In this document: positions 48,628-59,099 of the stretch, piece after piece
Position numbering within the stretch: the stretch's first letter is position 1
Layout: each line of letters opens with the position of its first letter
NCBI GenBank assembly: GCA_021464245.1
Contig: JADCRB010000090.1
Coordinates: forward strand, 240,008-304,007
From: Carallia brachiata
Taxonomy: Eukaryota; Streptophyta; Magnoliopsida; Malpighiales; Rhizophoraceae
Direction of reading: 5' to 3'
DNA: 64,000 bases
Translations under genes and position numbers: made by a program
Notes under the pieces: model-generated
The model's database searches: none
Seen by the model: only the letters and a program-made list of their open reading frames with translations
What the model was told of the DNA's origin: nothing

Positions 48628-48739
48628 AAATTTTCTTCTACTTCTACTTCTACAAGTTATGCAAGTGGAATTAATCATTATCGCAGAAAAAGATTCAGAT
48701 GAAGGTAAACACGAAAATATATGTTCTTGTTTGTGAATT

Positions 48740-49840
48740 GGTAAAATAGTGATTCAAATAAACGAGGGTAGATGGCCAACTCGGTTTTGCCATGTTGGCA
48801 AGGAACCTTTCCCTTGGGGGTGGGGGGGGGGGGGTGCTTCGCACTCCCGTTTAATTTGGAGGGTGCTCGCAATTGTGTATTGGTTACACAGAGTGGCTTG
48901 CTCGCTCTAACAATTAACTAATAAACTATTAAAGAAAAAGGAAAAAGGAGAGTAAGTCAATTTATTATTATTATGTTTTTAACACAGTGAAGGCAATCGT
49001 CGGATGTAGTTATGGCGGCGTATCTGCAAGCACTTCAAAGTGTGCTGGTAGTGGCAATGACCACCATAGAGGTTTGGCTACATAGTTTTGAGAAAAAAAC
49101 ATTTATATTATTACCTAAGATTTTTAGGCAAACGCAAGATTACTGCCAAAAAAAAAAAAGTATTCTTAACAACAAGAATTTATTGAGAGTTATGATTGGT
49201 TTTCTTAAGTTGGTAAATAATTCAGCACACTAATACAATAGTTCGTGATAAATCAACTTACATATGGCTTATCTAAATAAAAATAAGAACCTGCATTTGC
49301 ATATTTAAGTCGTCTATTCATTAAAAAAATTATGTCTTCTCTTTACAAATAAGTTCAATTCCATAATGCAGAAAATGAAACATACTTTTAATTGAATATT
49401 GCGGATGATGAATTAAACGGTGTTCCACTAATTAAATTGGGGTCCTTTTCTTGATTGTATATGTGGGATTTTTAGTCACACGATTAGCGGTTCATATAGC
49501 CCCACAGATCCTGTGTTAGAGGCTTAATTGTATATAACTTTTTGGGGCGCCTTTGTCTGAGGAGGTGCTATGAATCGGTGTCTCAATTTGAATTTTGGTT
49601 ATTAAAATTAAGATTTTGGCTCTTCTACTGCTAGACCATGCGAATGGTGACGAGCTAATTTGCTGTTAGAAGAAAAAAATTAGGGGACTTTTATCAAATG
49701 ATAATAAACATTTTGTGCCACTGCACATATGAATCGTAACCATTTCGTACGGTAAATGAATTCCAGCAAATATAAGATTTAGGTGCCATTTAACTATTAT
49801 TCTAGAATTTCACTTAGTTTTGGTGATAAATATTAACCAT
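48740..49840. other. Intergenic, no gene supported
   Basis: Contains a G-run at about 48821-48834 and AT-rich sequence. A 73-codon ORF at 49012-49233 has no recognisable feature. Confidence 0.4.
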
Positions 49841-49848
49841 TATTGCAG

Positions 49849-49964
49849 GTAAGCAATACAATAATATCAATGGCGAAAGTAGAGTGCTTGATGGCCACAC
49901 AATTGGAAGCAAAGTCGAGGACGGAAGGCTTTGGCAAGACCAAAAACAAATTGTCTTTGGTTAG
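49849..49964 (+). pseudogene. Exon-2-like remnant of the peptide family
   Basis: Preceded by ATTAACCATTATTGCAG, nearly the acceptor context of copy C (ATTAATCATTATCGCAG). In phase 1 it stays open for 38 codons (GKQYNNINGESRVLDGHTIG, then SKVEDGRLW) to TAG at 49962-49964. No exon 1 lies near it. It may be an orphan second exon of another copy or an alternative terminal exon of copy C. Confidence 0.3.
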
Positions 49965-50077
49965 AATAATAATTGCCGTGTTGTATTGATTAGAATAATA
50001 AATTTCCCTCCTTGTCGTAAGCCCGTGTTTCTTGTTTGATGGTTGGCGGTTGATCGTTGATCAATTTATGTTATCTT

Positions 50078-50985
50078 TGTAACGGACGTAAATCTCAAAC
50101 TTCTAATAGTTAGATTCAAAAATACAAATTATAAATTATAGATAAAAATTTTAAAATAAAATAAAATTTACGTGGGTCGATTTTCATGAATTTTTCAATT
50201 AGTGTTCCTCTGTAACTCTGTCAAGGGCTGTACGAACTTGATATTGACGAAAATAAATTTCACAACTTTATCTTGAACTAGTAGACTCTACGAAGAACTG
50301 AGACTGGATCTGAGATAAATACTTGGACTATAGTGAAAACTACAGAGACCGGATTCAGCTCGATTTTACTTAATTTCACTGAAAGTCGAGGGGGCTTGTT
50401 TTTGAATAAACTGTCTAGATTTTACTGAATGCCGTATGAGACTTGATTTCAACCGAATTTGTAATATTGTAATATTTTAGATTTATACCCTCACAGATCC
50501 AGATCTGATATGATCGGAGAGTATAAATCTAAAAATATACTTAGAAATGGATATAGTAAATTTTTTGGGATTTAAACTTGAAATATCTCTAAAAAAAAAG
50601 TTAAGAGAGTATGTTTCAGAATATAAAAACGTAGGAAAAGAAAAAAATTTTTTAAGAAATTTTTAAAATTTTCTTTTACTCTCAAATTCTCTCTATTTTT
50701 TTATTTATAAATTTTTTGAATGATCCATTGAACTAGAGGAGAGTTTATTTATAGGTCTTTCAAAAAAACTGTGCTACCAACCTCAAAGGATTAGTGGCCG
50801 TGATTATCGCCCAGTTTTACTGACCTTTGATTTTTTTTTTTTCCTAAATACGTAGACTTCTTCTTTTATTTTTTTTATATTTACAATCTTTTGGAGAAAA
50901 TATTTGTCGGCAAAGAAATTTTGTCAGATAGAGTCAGAGGATTTAGCTTGTAAGGCCAACTAAATAATTTTTTTTTAAAAAAACA
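50078..50985 (-). repeat. Solo LTR of the Tat-type gypsy
   Basis: About 908 bp, read on the minus strand. It matches the LTR at 58123-58893 through the TATAAATA box (50746-50753), AGATTTATACTCTCCGATC, CTCATACGGC and the AGCCCTTGACAGAG block, and ends TGT at 50078. No internal sequence flanks it, so it is what recombination between two LTRs leaves. Flanking 5-mers are ATCTT and ATCAA, so the target duplication is not clean. Confidence 0.75.
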
Positions 50986-50989
50986 ATCA

Positions 50990-52680
50990 ATATATTTTTT
51001 AGCGGAAAATTTTCAAATTAAAAAAAAAAAATTTAACATATGAGACCCACATGTTAATTTATCTCTAGCTTTCCCCCCGTTATTTTTCCCTTTCCCTGAA
51101 GCCACTTTATCTTTTGGTCCTACACAAATTAAGGTTAGGAATTCTTTTTGACTCACGAATCCATGAAGATAGGTGATCCTACGTGCAAAGGTTAAAATAT
51201 GTAACGAAATTATCTGAGAAGTTTGGTACGTACGAATAATAAATATAAGATACTTCCCAAAATGTTATGATTATGTATGTAAATAAATATATAAAAATTA
51301 TAATACGCGTGATCAAACCTAGTCCCGAGTAGTGGAAAGTGGGCTAATCATACAGAGAGTATGAGTGTTGGACTGCGCTAGTGACCTACTAGTCAATGTA
51401 AAATTACGAAGTGTTAGGATAATACTTAATATTAGTACTTTAATATTTAAATTAGTAACATGTAAAAAGTATAAAAATAAAAAAATTGATGAGAATGAGG
51501 TTATTTTCTTAAAAACGTGCTCTTGGAATATTTGTAAAGGATTTAGTGAACTCTCATTGACTGGGTGAGATGCAAACAAGTAAGGTTTCCTTCTGACAAG
51601 ATAACCAGATGGAACCTCAGATTCTTTGCTAAGTATGACTTTTAGGCTTAGGACCAAAGATATTGGACCACTGTTTATCCTTATCAACGCACAAGATATT
51701 TTAATTTGGACAAAAGATGGCCAAACACCAAATTTAACTTATTTAATATTGGCATATAAACACTCAATGAAAAGCTTTTTAGGTATTGCATAGATTTTGC
51801 AACTTTGATTGCAAAGAATTTTTTACTCTCTAGTGGAGCAATTAAACTCAAACCTTTGATTTTTTCCACTGTGGCCTTTAATTAGACTTTGCAAGTAAAA
51901 TGCTTACCGCTCACGGGCCTCGCGGCTCCTGCCTAGTCACTTTCCTTAGCTCCAACGGGTAACGAAGTACTTAGACTAGGAAAGAATTATGGTTAACTCA
52001 TTCATTATTTTTTAGTATAATTAATTCATAATTTTATATTATATAAATTTATTTTATTTTTTTTATTTTAAATAAACTTTATTTATTATGTTATATTAAA
52101 TTATAAATGAGTCAAATTAAAAATTTTTAATTTTTTAAACTTTATGAGATTGTTTGCATACATGGTCAAATTTTTGTGGTGTTAGAACGTTTAGAGCATA
52201 TTTTCTTTACAGTTCAATTACAAAGACTCGAGAAAAGTAAAATACCTAATTAATGTATTGTAATTTATCAATTTTTTTTTTATAATGAGATGTTCAATAT
52301 TTATAATAAAAAATAATAATATTTTTATTTTTTTAAATATTAAACATCTTATTGTAAAATAAATCATAATAAATTACAGTAAATAGATTTTGCGTCTTAC
52401 GCTTTCCTTGTTTGGGTACTTTTTCCATTTTCTTCAAACTCATTTAACACTGTGATGGCTCATTATTATGTCACTGTTTGAAAGAAAAGACTCTCTTCAA
52501 TTACTGGAATCTTCCTGCAGGAGCGTGTGGGTCCTTACAATACCCTGCGCTGTGGGATAAAGAAAAATGAAGTCAAGCCTTGCTTTCCTGTCCACATATT
52601 TTTGAGATGAAGTCGTCCCAGTCAATTAGCTATCTCACCTGCACTGGATTGTCAAAAAAATAAAAAATAAAATGACCGAG
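50990..52680. other. Intergenic upstream of peptide gene D
   Basis: AT-rich with no supported gene. A 122-codon minus ORF (51319-51687) has no visible domain. The proximal part (52490-52680) includes a GAAGTCAAG W-box-like core near 52570. Confidence 0.4.
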
Positions 52681-52691
52681 ACCTTGTGCCC

Positions 52692-52699
52692 TATAAAAA
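52692..52699 (+). promoter_or_regulatory. TATA box of peptide gene D
   Basis: TATAAAAA about 70 bp before the family start codon, preceded by GTGCCC and followed by TAAGACATGC. The position suggests a leader of about 40 nt and supports the MGNKSF start over the upstream in-frame ATG at 52672, which precedes the TATA box. Confidence 0.6.
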
Positions 52700-52767
52700 T
52701 AAGACATGCACAATGCAGTGTACCAATTCATGTGATACACTCCACACTAACCATACGCATTAAGAAA

Positions 52768-53285
52768 ATGGGAAACAAGAGTTTTGTTTCAATTGCTAAA
52801 TGCTGTTGCTCTCTCTTTATCTTGTTCATCCTCATATCATCGTCAACGTGCCTCGCTTCTTCAAGAGAATTGGCTCATACCGTCACCAGATATAACCCAG
52901 GTAACGTATTTGTGGTGGGGGGGTGGGGGTGTTGACATTTACAATAAAAAATAGCCTGTAGTACGCGAGGGGGGGGGGGGGGGGGGTTGGGATGGAGGAA
53001 GCAGGGTTCGAGCCTCTGGCTTCCCTGTGAGCATAAAGCCTACCACTGCTGTAAATAGAGCTGGTCAAGCCTGTGAGCATAAAGCCTACCACTGCTGTAA
53101 ATAGAGCTGGTTAAAAATTGTCATTTGATTGTGATAGTCATGTATGAATTGTTTGATGGGTATTGATCATTGTTACAGATGATTATCGACGTCGAGATAA
53201 GCAAGGAAATGTTCATGTTGATGGACCTGTAGGCGGAAGCACTTCCGGTCATGGAGGCAGTGGTTTTCCCGGTGGTAACCCATGA
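52768..53285 (+). CDS. Short secreted-peptide precursor, copy D (intact)
   Basis: Exons 52768-52900 and 53179-53285, GT-AG intron in phase 1, 79 residues. Residues 1-30 are a signal peptide (MGNKSFVSIAKCCCSLFILF, cleavage near TCLA-SS), then SSRELAHTVTRYNP. The tail is DDYRRRDKQGNVHVD followed by GPVGGSTSGHGGSGFPGGNP, ending at TGA 53285. The acidic DDY could suit tyrosine sulphation, the basic RRR processing, and the Gly/Ser/Pro tail resembles small plant signalling peptides, but no CLE, CEP, PSK, RGF or IDA signature is present. It is the best preserved member with copy B; exon 1 is alike while exon 2 has diverged. The intron carries G-runs and a 46-bp duplication. Function unassigned. Confidence 0.65.
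52914..52986 (+). repeat. Poly-G tracts in the intron of gene D
   Basis: Two G-rich runs: GGTGGGGGGGTGGGGG (about 52914-52929) and 18 consecutive G at 52969-52986. They could form G-quadruplexes in the transcript's coding-sense strand. Confidence 0.8.
52995..53115 (+). repeat. 46-bp tandem duplication beside a Pol III B-box-like motif
   Basis: 53024-53069 and 53070-53113 are direct copies beginning CCTGTGAGCATAAAGCC. Just before them is GGTTCGAGCCT (about 53005), which matches a tRNA-type B box. There is no A box or cloverleaf. This may be a SINE-derived insert in the intron. Confidence 0.5.
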
Positions 53286-53289
53286 CCTA

Positions 53290-53760
53290 AATTTTAAGGT
53301 TTGAAGAGATCAAACTGACTACATGATTAATTAGAAAGTTGCATTTGATTAATAAGAATATAGTTTGTTGATGGTGCTAAGGACCACAAGAGCTCCAAAT
53401 GCGTAAAATCAACTATTGATAATTTCAAGCTGAAAATTTTTATACGAGAAATTGCAGCAAAATTGATAGATAAAAAATTCATTACACACCCCTGGCAAAA
53501 AGAAAAACAAATATGTTATAATTAGGAAGCTGATTATTGCCTAGCTCCCTGCATCATGGGATTCATACTTGAAACACTAGACTCTTATAATCATTGCCTG
53601 ATGAATTACGATTACAATTTTCTGCTTAATTTCAAAACTTCTATGCTTGTTCATTCCACTAGTAAAATTCATATGGTATTAAAATTCATAAAATTCATCT
53701 GCTATCTAAAAAAATTATTAAAATTCATATGGTTAATCAGGAAATAAAAACAAGAAAAAA
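53290..53760. other. Spacer between peptide copies D and E
   Basis: About 480 bp, AT-rich, repeating AAAATTCAT-type words at 53655-53725. No gene. Confidence 0.45.
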
Positions 53761-53767
53761 AATAAAT

Positions 53768-54087
53768 ATGGGAAGAAAAAGTAACATTTTACTCAATATA
53801 AGCTGCCCATCACTAGGGATTGTGATCCTCCTCTTATTCCAATGGGCCTCACAATTGCAACAACATTGATTATATCTACCTGAGAGTATAATTTTTTATT
53901 TTATCTTGTTAATTAATGTGTGTGATGTCTTTGAAGAATGTCATTTCTTTAGAACATGGGGTGAGTTTATTTTTTTTCTTCTGGTAAAAACTTTTAAATG
54001 GTTGTTGCAGGTGATGATTCAAACGAAGATAACATTTATGCGAACTTATATATGAAGCCTTATGGCAATATTGTAATAGGAAGCTAA
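53768..54087 (+). pseudogene. Secreted-peptide family, copy E (degenerate)
   Basis: Exon 1 starts MGRKSNILLNISCPSLGIVI and continues with a hydrophobic core, but the frame runs into TGA at 53867-53869 where copies B and D have the LAxxR region. Exon 2 (54011-54087, after GTTGTTGCAG) is open in phase 1: GDDSNEDNIYANLYMKPYGN followed by IVIGS and TAA. GNIVIGS aligns with GNIKIVGK of copy A and GNVHVDG of copy D, so the last motif of D is missing here too. It lies only about 480 bp after copy D in the same orientation. Probably a pseudogene; a shifted splice could still join an open product. Confidence 0.45.
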
Positions 54088-54089
54088 TA

Positions 54090-54870
54090 GAAGTATGTTG
54101 GTGCTTTAATATCAAGAGTATTAAAGAGCTTAGATGCATCATCATTGTATCCACACCACCAGTATGTAATGTCCCCTTCATTGTGTACCATTTCATGTGA
54201 AATGTCGTGTATAATAAACAATAAAATGACAGACTAAATAATGTTTTGTCTGCTACCATTTGTCGTAATTAAAACTCCTGCAGTAATTAGAGCAACCACT
54301 CAGTATATGGCAAATGAAGTAGAGCCAAGATCTTGAATTTAATTCGATAAAGCTAATCATACTCAGTTGTGTTGTTAAGTTTTTCGATCGATGCGCTTAT
54401 ACATTAAACATTTTATAATACATATGAACACAATCTGGTGAAGCACAACGTTATTGAAGTGAGATTCAGCTTGTCGTCGACTAGATGAGATGATGGTTTC
54501 TTGAATATTGGTGTTGGGAGCTGAACAAAAATTGTTGTAATGACAACGAATTAATTTAAATGGAAGTATTCTCTAAATTAACAATCAATTAAGGCAATAC
54601 AACCCATCTGCAGAATATTAGAAAAATAAGTCGGTGGACAAAATCTTGCTCAGGTGAAATCCTTTTATTCGTGAATTAAGAAATTTTAGGTAAGCAAGAT
54701 AAGATAAATGTTTGGTATCCCCCTGGTTTGTGTTTCTGGCATGCAAAAATGTCTATAATATTTTGGAACTTTCTAACTAAATGTGAGAGAAAACAAAACA
54801 AAAAATTATGTGGGACATAATTCAAATGAAAAAAAAAATTGATATTTCTATAATATTTTGGAATTTTCTA
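54090..54870. other. 3' flank of peptide copy E
   Basis: Includes GAAGTAGAGCCAAGATCTTG near 54316, the diverged form of the flank motif of copies A and B. No gene. A 116-codon minus ORF (53909-54259) overlaps exon 2 of copy E and is regarded as chance. Confidence 0.4.
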
Positions 54871-54879
54871 ATTCAATGC

Positions 54880-55435
54880 GCTCAAGATCTGCATTATTGC
54901 TATTTCTACAGTTAGCACAAAAAAGTTAAGAAATCTGAATTTTATTAGTGAAAGGCTTCTTTTGAAATATTTTATTAGAAAAAATGAACAACAATTGAAG
55001 AAAATAAGTAAAAAGAAAAAGATCACAAAAATATTGTGTGTACATAAGTAAACTATAATTGAAAAAATACTTGTGAAATTTTTATGAGAACATTTAACAA
55101 AAAAATTATTCTTAATTAATTTTTTAATTTAGTAGAACCAAAAATTAATTTTGAGTGGAGATAAATATAAAAACTCATAATATCTTTCTCGAATCTTGGA
55201 TTCAATGGAGGCAATTTCTCCTGGTCCACACATAGATAGAGGCGCTCATGGTTTATGCATCGTGCAAGTGGGTCTAGCGAATAGTCACGTACCACCTTCC
55301 TTGTAATTTCAAAGATTGCTCGCTATGTAGTCACAAAATTTCCTTGACGTTAACTGACACGTTATTTAAGGGGTCTGATTAAGATTTTCGTTGATCCAAA
55401 ACAAGATAGTCAATCGCTGTTATGATCATATATAC
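54880..55435. repeat. Duplicated intergenic segment without the foldback element
   Basis: Counterpart of 2820-3840. At 55023-55040 it reads ATCACAAAAATATTGTGTG straight through, the empty site of the element at 2961-3461. The far end (55362-55430) is the fourth copy of the W-box block, with AGTCAA at 55408-55413. Confidence 0.65.
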
Positions 55436-55439
55436 ATTT

Positions 55440-58120
55440 AACGCGTAAAAATTATGTAGTTAATTTAATTTTTTATTTATTTTTTAAAATATTAATATTT
55501 TTTTTACAATCTAATAATTTATATCTCTTATGCAAATTTTATAATTACTTTTTTTGTATGCTACATATTTTTATCATTTTAAAAATTTTGGTTACATCAA
55601 ACGTACTAAGTTGCATCGAATCGGAGTGATCGAATGTAGTATTGTAAGGTTAGCATTTTTTTGCTTTTTTGGAGGGATAGAATTTAAGGTTAGTGTGAGC
55701 AAGAAAAAACTTTCAAGGATTTATCTGAACACTGGTATAGACACTGAGGGTGTCTTTTAGTATTGTAGGGGGGAATTCAATATCTTTCCCAGAGTACAAA
55801 AGCATACTTTTGAAGCTAACAGATCACATGCTTTTAATATAATTAGTTTAAACATTCTACTAAAATGTATTAGTGTTATATTCAAATTTTAGTAAATATA
55901 TTTTCTTTCATCGTCTTTCTGTCTTTCTTGTAACGAAAACATAAAAGCTAACAGGTGGCAAAGAATGACAAACTTGGAACAAAAACATTAGCTGCTAAAT
56001 GCTTTATCATGCATCTGAATTAGTTAATCAAACTGCTAAATTTTGCAGGATTCCCATATGAATTCCCGATGTGTCTCCAAAACTTTTGCCAACTTTTCAT
56101 GTCCTGAGCGATTAAGGAACAAATTTACTTTCCTTTTCTTTGTTTTTTCTTGAACTGCTAGGAGCATGTTATTCATGGCTAGCTTTTAAATCAGATCCAA
56201 ACCATCGCTCCTAAATCAGAAGCCAATCCAAAATACTGTACATCGTAGGGCCAAAACTCTCCTAAATGGTGAGTGTTGGTCCCTCGCACTTCCCAGTAAA
56301 GTCTTTGTCTGAAAACGAATGAAAGATGCCACTTTGAAAAGTATATATTGACACTTTCATTTCCAATATTTATTTATCTTGTGGCCCACTATAGACATTA
56401 GCATAAGCAACGACTTCATTTCAAGTATAGTTGTCTAAATTGCACATTAGTGCGTCACGAGGAAAGACGTGCACTGACTTGGAATTAATTTTCGATCATC
56501 GTCATCCCGGTAAACAAGACCTTATCATCTTCTAATAAGAGCTGCTTTTTAGTGGGTTCCCAACCAACATTATGTTTGACAAAAGGAAAGAGAGAAAGAA
56601 GTGAGGACAAAAGAGGCTTCTGCTATATTTGGAAGACTTTGAAAGATAAGGGAGAAAAATGTTTGATTCTCTTCTTCTTTTTGTTTTGTTTTTTCTTGTC
56701 TTTAATTTTCTTTTTCTTTATTGGCTCACCAAATCTTTGAGAGAAGATTTGTTAATTTTCCAACCACTGTCTTTTATTCAATGATTCTGTAACTACTATT
56801 GTATATATAAATTAAATACTTATATTATGCAAGTAAAATTAATATGTTTATACATATTATTGTTCTTCGACTCACTTTTCATCAATTTTTTAAATAAGAA
56901 AATTTAATTTTTTCCTTTCCATAGCCTTTTCGCAAATAACAAAGGATGGATGTAATATTTGATAAAAAAATCATAATTATTATTAAAATTATATTTTCTT
57001 TTTATAAAAGAGATGATAGCTCATTAGTGAAGAGGGAATTGATGAGGGAGGCACGTACCTTTGACCACTCCAACTAAAAAGGACCCTTATTAAAATTGTG
57101 ATTAAAATTAAAGAGAAAAAATTTGATTAGTTAGAATAAACTTTTATAGTGGACTTCACCGTACAAGATTAACTCTTATTATTTTTCAATTTTCTTTTTC
57201 TTTCTTTTTTATTTCCTTCCTTACCGACGGTTTATGATTTTCCTCCTAGCTCTGTGTTTCCCCTTTTTTTTTCTCCATCTTTTCCAATGACACATCTCTT
57301 GATTATTCTTCATCTCTTTCATGGTAGACAATATCACTTCTCTTACTTCTACAAATCAAGCACCAAAAGTTTCTTAATCTTCTCTTTCTTCTTCTCTCTT
57401 TCAAGTTTGAAGTCCAAAACTTAATCTAATTATCCAGCAGAACTCATTCCCAAATCAAGTCCTAACGGACAAACTAATATCATTGAGAGTAGCAGAAACA
57501 TGTTTAGGAAGTGGTTTGAATAGGCTAAAGCATACAGTGGAAAAATTGTCCAACTACTAAATTTTACTCTTCGGGTAAGCTTTTCATGTTTTTATTGTAA
57601 GTTTAGTTTAATAGATGATTAAATTGAGTGGGTACTAAATTTATTATTAAAGACATAGAGAATGGAAAGAATTGGGTTTGATTGAGGTAGGAAGAGGAGA
57701 TTGGCAAGTTTCAGACAATAAGTCCATGTCTAAATTGACGTACATGTAACTCCTAATTTACAGAGAATTTGGACGTAAAAATTTAGGAGAAGATTCATGA
57801 TAAAGTTATTTTCTTCCAACAAAATTTCAAAATTTTTCGAGTAATATAAAGAGGTGAATTAGTGGTTGAATACAAAATAGTTTCCTTGGTGTTTGTTGTT
57901 GGACAACATGTATTGCAAGATTTTCAATTAATTATTGGTTTTAAAATTTGACATGAAATTAATACTGGACTAAGTAGACATGTAGTTTTATGTCCACAAA
58001 GAGTTTCAAGGTCAAATATGATTAGAAAATATTTTTACAAATCCCTTAAAGATGCTGTCAGTTTTTAACAGATTAGGTAAAAGTCCGTATTTCAAACAAT
58101 GAGAGTTTAGATTTAAGAGG
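55440..58120. other. Degenerate upstream unit, no peptide gene found
   Basis: 56370-56640 matches 19240-19400, which lies about 1.1 kb before peptide gene B. By analogy a further copy might be expected near 57600, but I find no MGNKSF-type exon. 56990-58120 shows pyrimidine-rich stretches (57190-57310) and no domain. Confidence 0.4.
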
Positions 58121-58122
58121 AG

Positions 58123-58893
58123 TGTAAACATCCTTTTCAAAAAAAAAAAAAAAAAGTCAAGTCTGTCGACGTTGCCAATTTCAAAATTGGCAACGCCGAC
58201 TTTGAAAAACCATTTTCAAAAAGGAACTTTATAAATAGGCCCCTGCCCCCCAGTTCAAAACATATTCAGCAAATCTGTAAATAGAAAAATTCAGAGAATT
58301 TGAGAGAAAAAGAAAATTTTGAAAATCTCTCAAGAAAATTTCTCCTTTCCTACGTGCTTTTACTCTGCAGTATACTCTCCTAACTCCTTTTTTAGAGATA
58401 TTTCAAGGGTAAACCCCAAAAAATTTGCTGTTTCCATTTCTAAAATTATTTTTAGATTTATATTCTCCGATCGCCCTAGATTTGAATTTATAAGAATATA
58501 GATTTAAAATATCAAATTACTACAAATCCGGCTGGAATTAAACCTCATACGGCCCTCAGCAAAATCCAGGCAGCTCATCCGAGAACAAGTCCCTTCGACC
58601 CTCGGTAAAATTAAGCCAGATCGGCTCAGATCAGGTCTCTGCGGTTTTTAATCGTAGTCAAAACATCCAAATCAGATCCGGTTTCAGTCTACCCAGTTCA
58701 AAAAAAAGCTGTGGAAATTATTTCTGTCAAGATCAAGCTCGTCCAGCCCTTGACGGAGTCAAAAAAGGAACACTAATCGGAGGATCTACGGAGATCGACC
58801 CCATGTAAATTTTCTTTTATTTTTAAATTTTTATTTGTAATTTATTTTTGTATTTTCCAGTTTAATTATTTTAGTCGAAATTTACGCTTTACA
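58123..58893 (+). repeat. Gypsy 5' LTR
   Basis: 771 bp from TGTAAACATC to GCTTTACA. A hairpin (58165-58200, arms GTTGCCAATTT/AAATTGGCAAC extended by GTCG-type ends) lies about 30 bp before a TATA box (TATAAATA, 58230-58237). Confidence 0.8.
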
Positions 58894-58897
58894 AATT

Positions 58898-58916
58898 TTT
58901 GGCACGCTCGGTGGGA
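58898..58916 (+). other. Gypsy primer-binding site (putative)
   Basis: TTTGGCACGCTCGGTGGGAC lies a few bases after the LTR, the position and TGGC start expected of a tRNA 3'-end complement in Tat-lineage elements. I did not identify the tRNA. Confidence 0.45.
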
Positions 58917-58945
58917 CAACTTCACCTCCCATCTCTTGTTCCTTA

Positions 58946-58973
58946 AAAAAAAAAGAGGTAAAAGAGCCGAGAG

Positions 58974-59018
<45 letters not shown>

Positions 59019-59076
59019 AAAAAAAAGTAAAAAGTAAAAAGTAAAAGTAAAAAAAGTAAAAAAAAAAAAAAAAAAT
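58946..59076 (+). repeat. Poly-A / AAAGT low-complexity leader
   Basis: A-runs up to about 35 bases with AAAGT interruptions in the retroelement leader. The minus-strand Phe-rich ORF here is an artefact of this. Confidence 0.85.
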
Positions 59077-59099
59077 TTTACAGGTGTTCAGCACATCAA

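Larger units (their letters stand above)
45974..48736 (+). pseudogene. Secreted-peptide family, copy C, interrupted by transposons
   Basis: Exon 1 (45974-46082) begins MGIKSFFWPFFVILLIVFST and ends TTTRNLAHTYLF, matching copy D residue by residue around the start and the R-x-LAHT region. The last codon before the phase-1 donor (GTACGT, as in copy B) is TAG at 46079-46081. The intron is filled by a 2.5-kb hAT-like element. Exon 2 (48687-48736) starts after ATTATCGCAG and resembles exon 2 of copy A at DNA level (AAGATTCAGATGAAGGTAAA), encoding KDSDEGKHENICSCL before a stop. Only about 35 bp of the family's own 5' flank remain before gypsy sequence, so the native promoter is gone. A signal peptide of 35 residues is all that could be made. 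Confidence 0.6.

Noticed and set aside
51319..51687. 122-codon minus-strand ORF
   Set aside because: No motif, atypical composition, and no paralogue among the duplicated blocks.
52672..52770. Upstream in-frame ATG that would lengthen peptide D by 32 residues
   Set aside because: It lies before the TATA box and would bury the signal peptide; the other family members start at MGNKSF-type residues.
52990..53060. Possible tRNA, because of the GGTTCGAGCCT B-box-like motif
   Set aside because: No A box, no acceptor stem and no cloverleaf can be formed around it.
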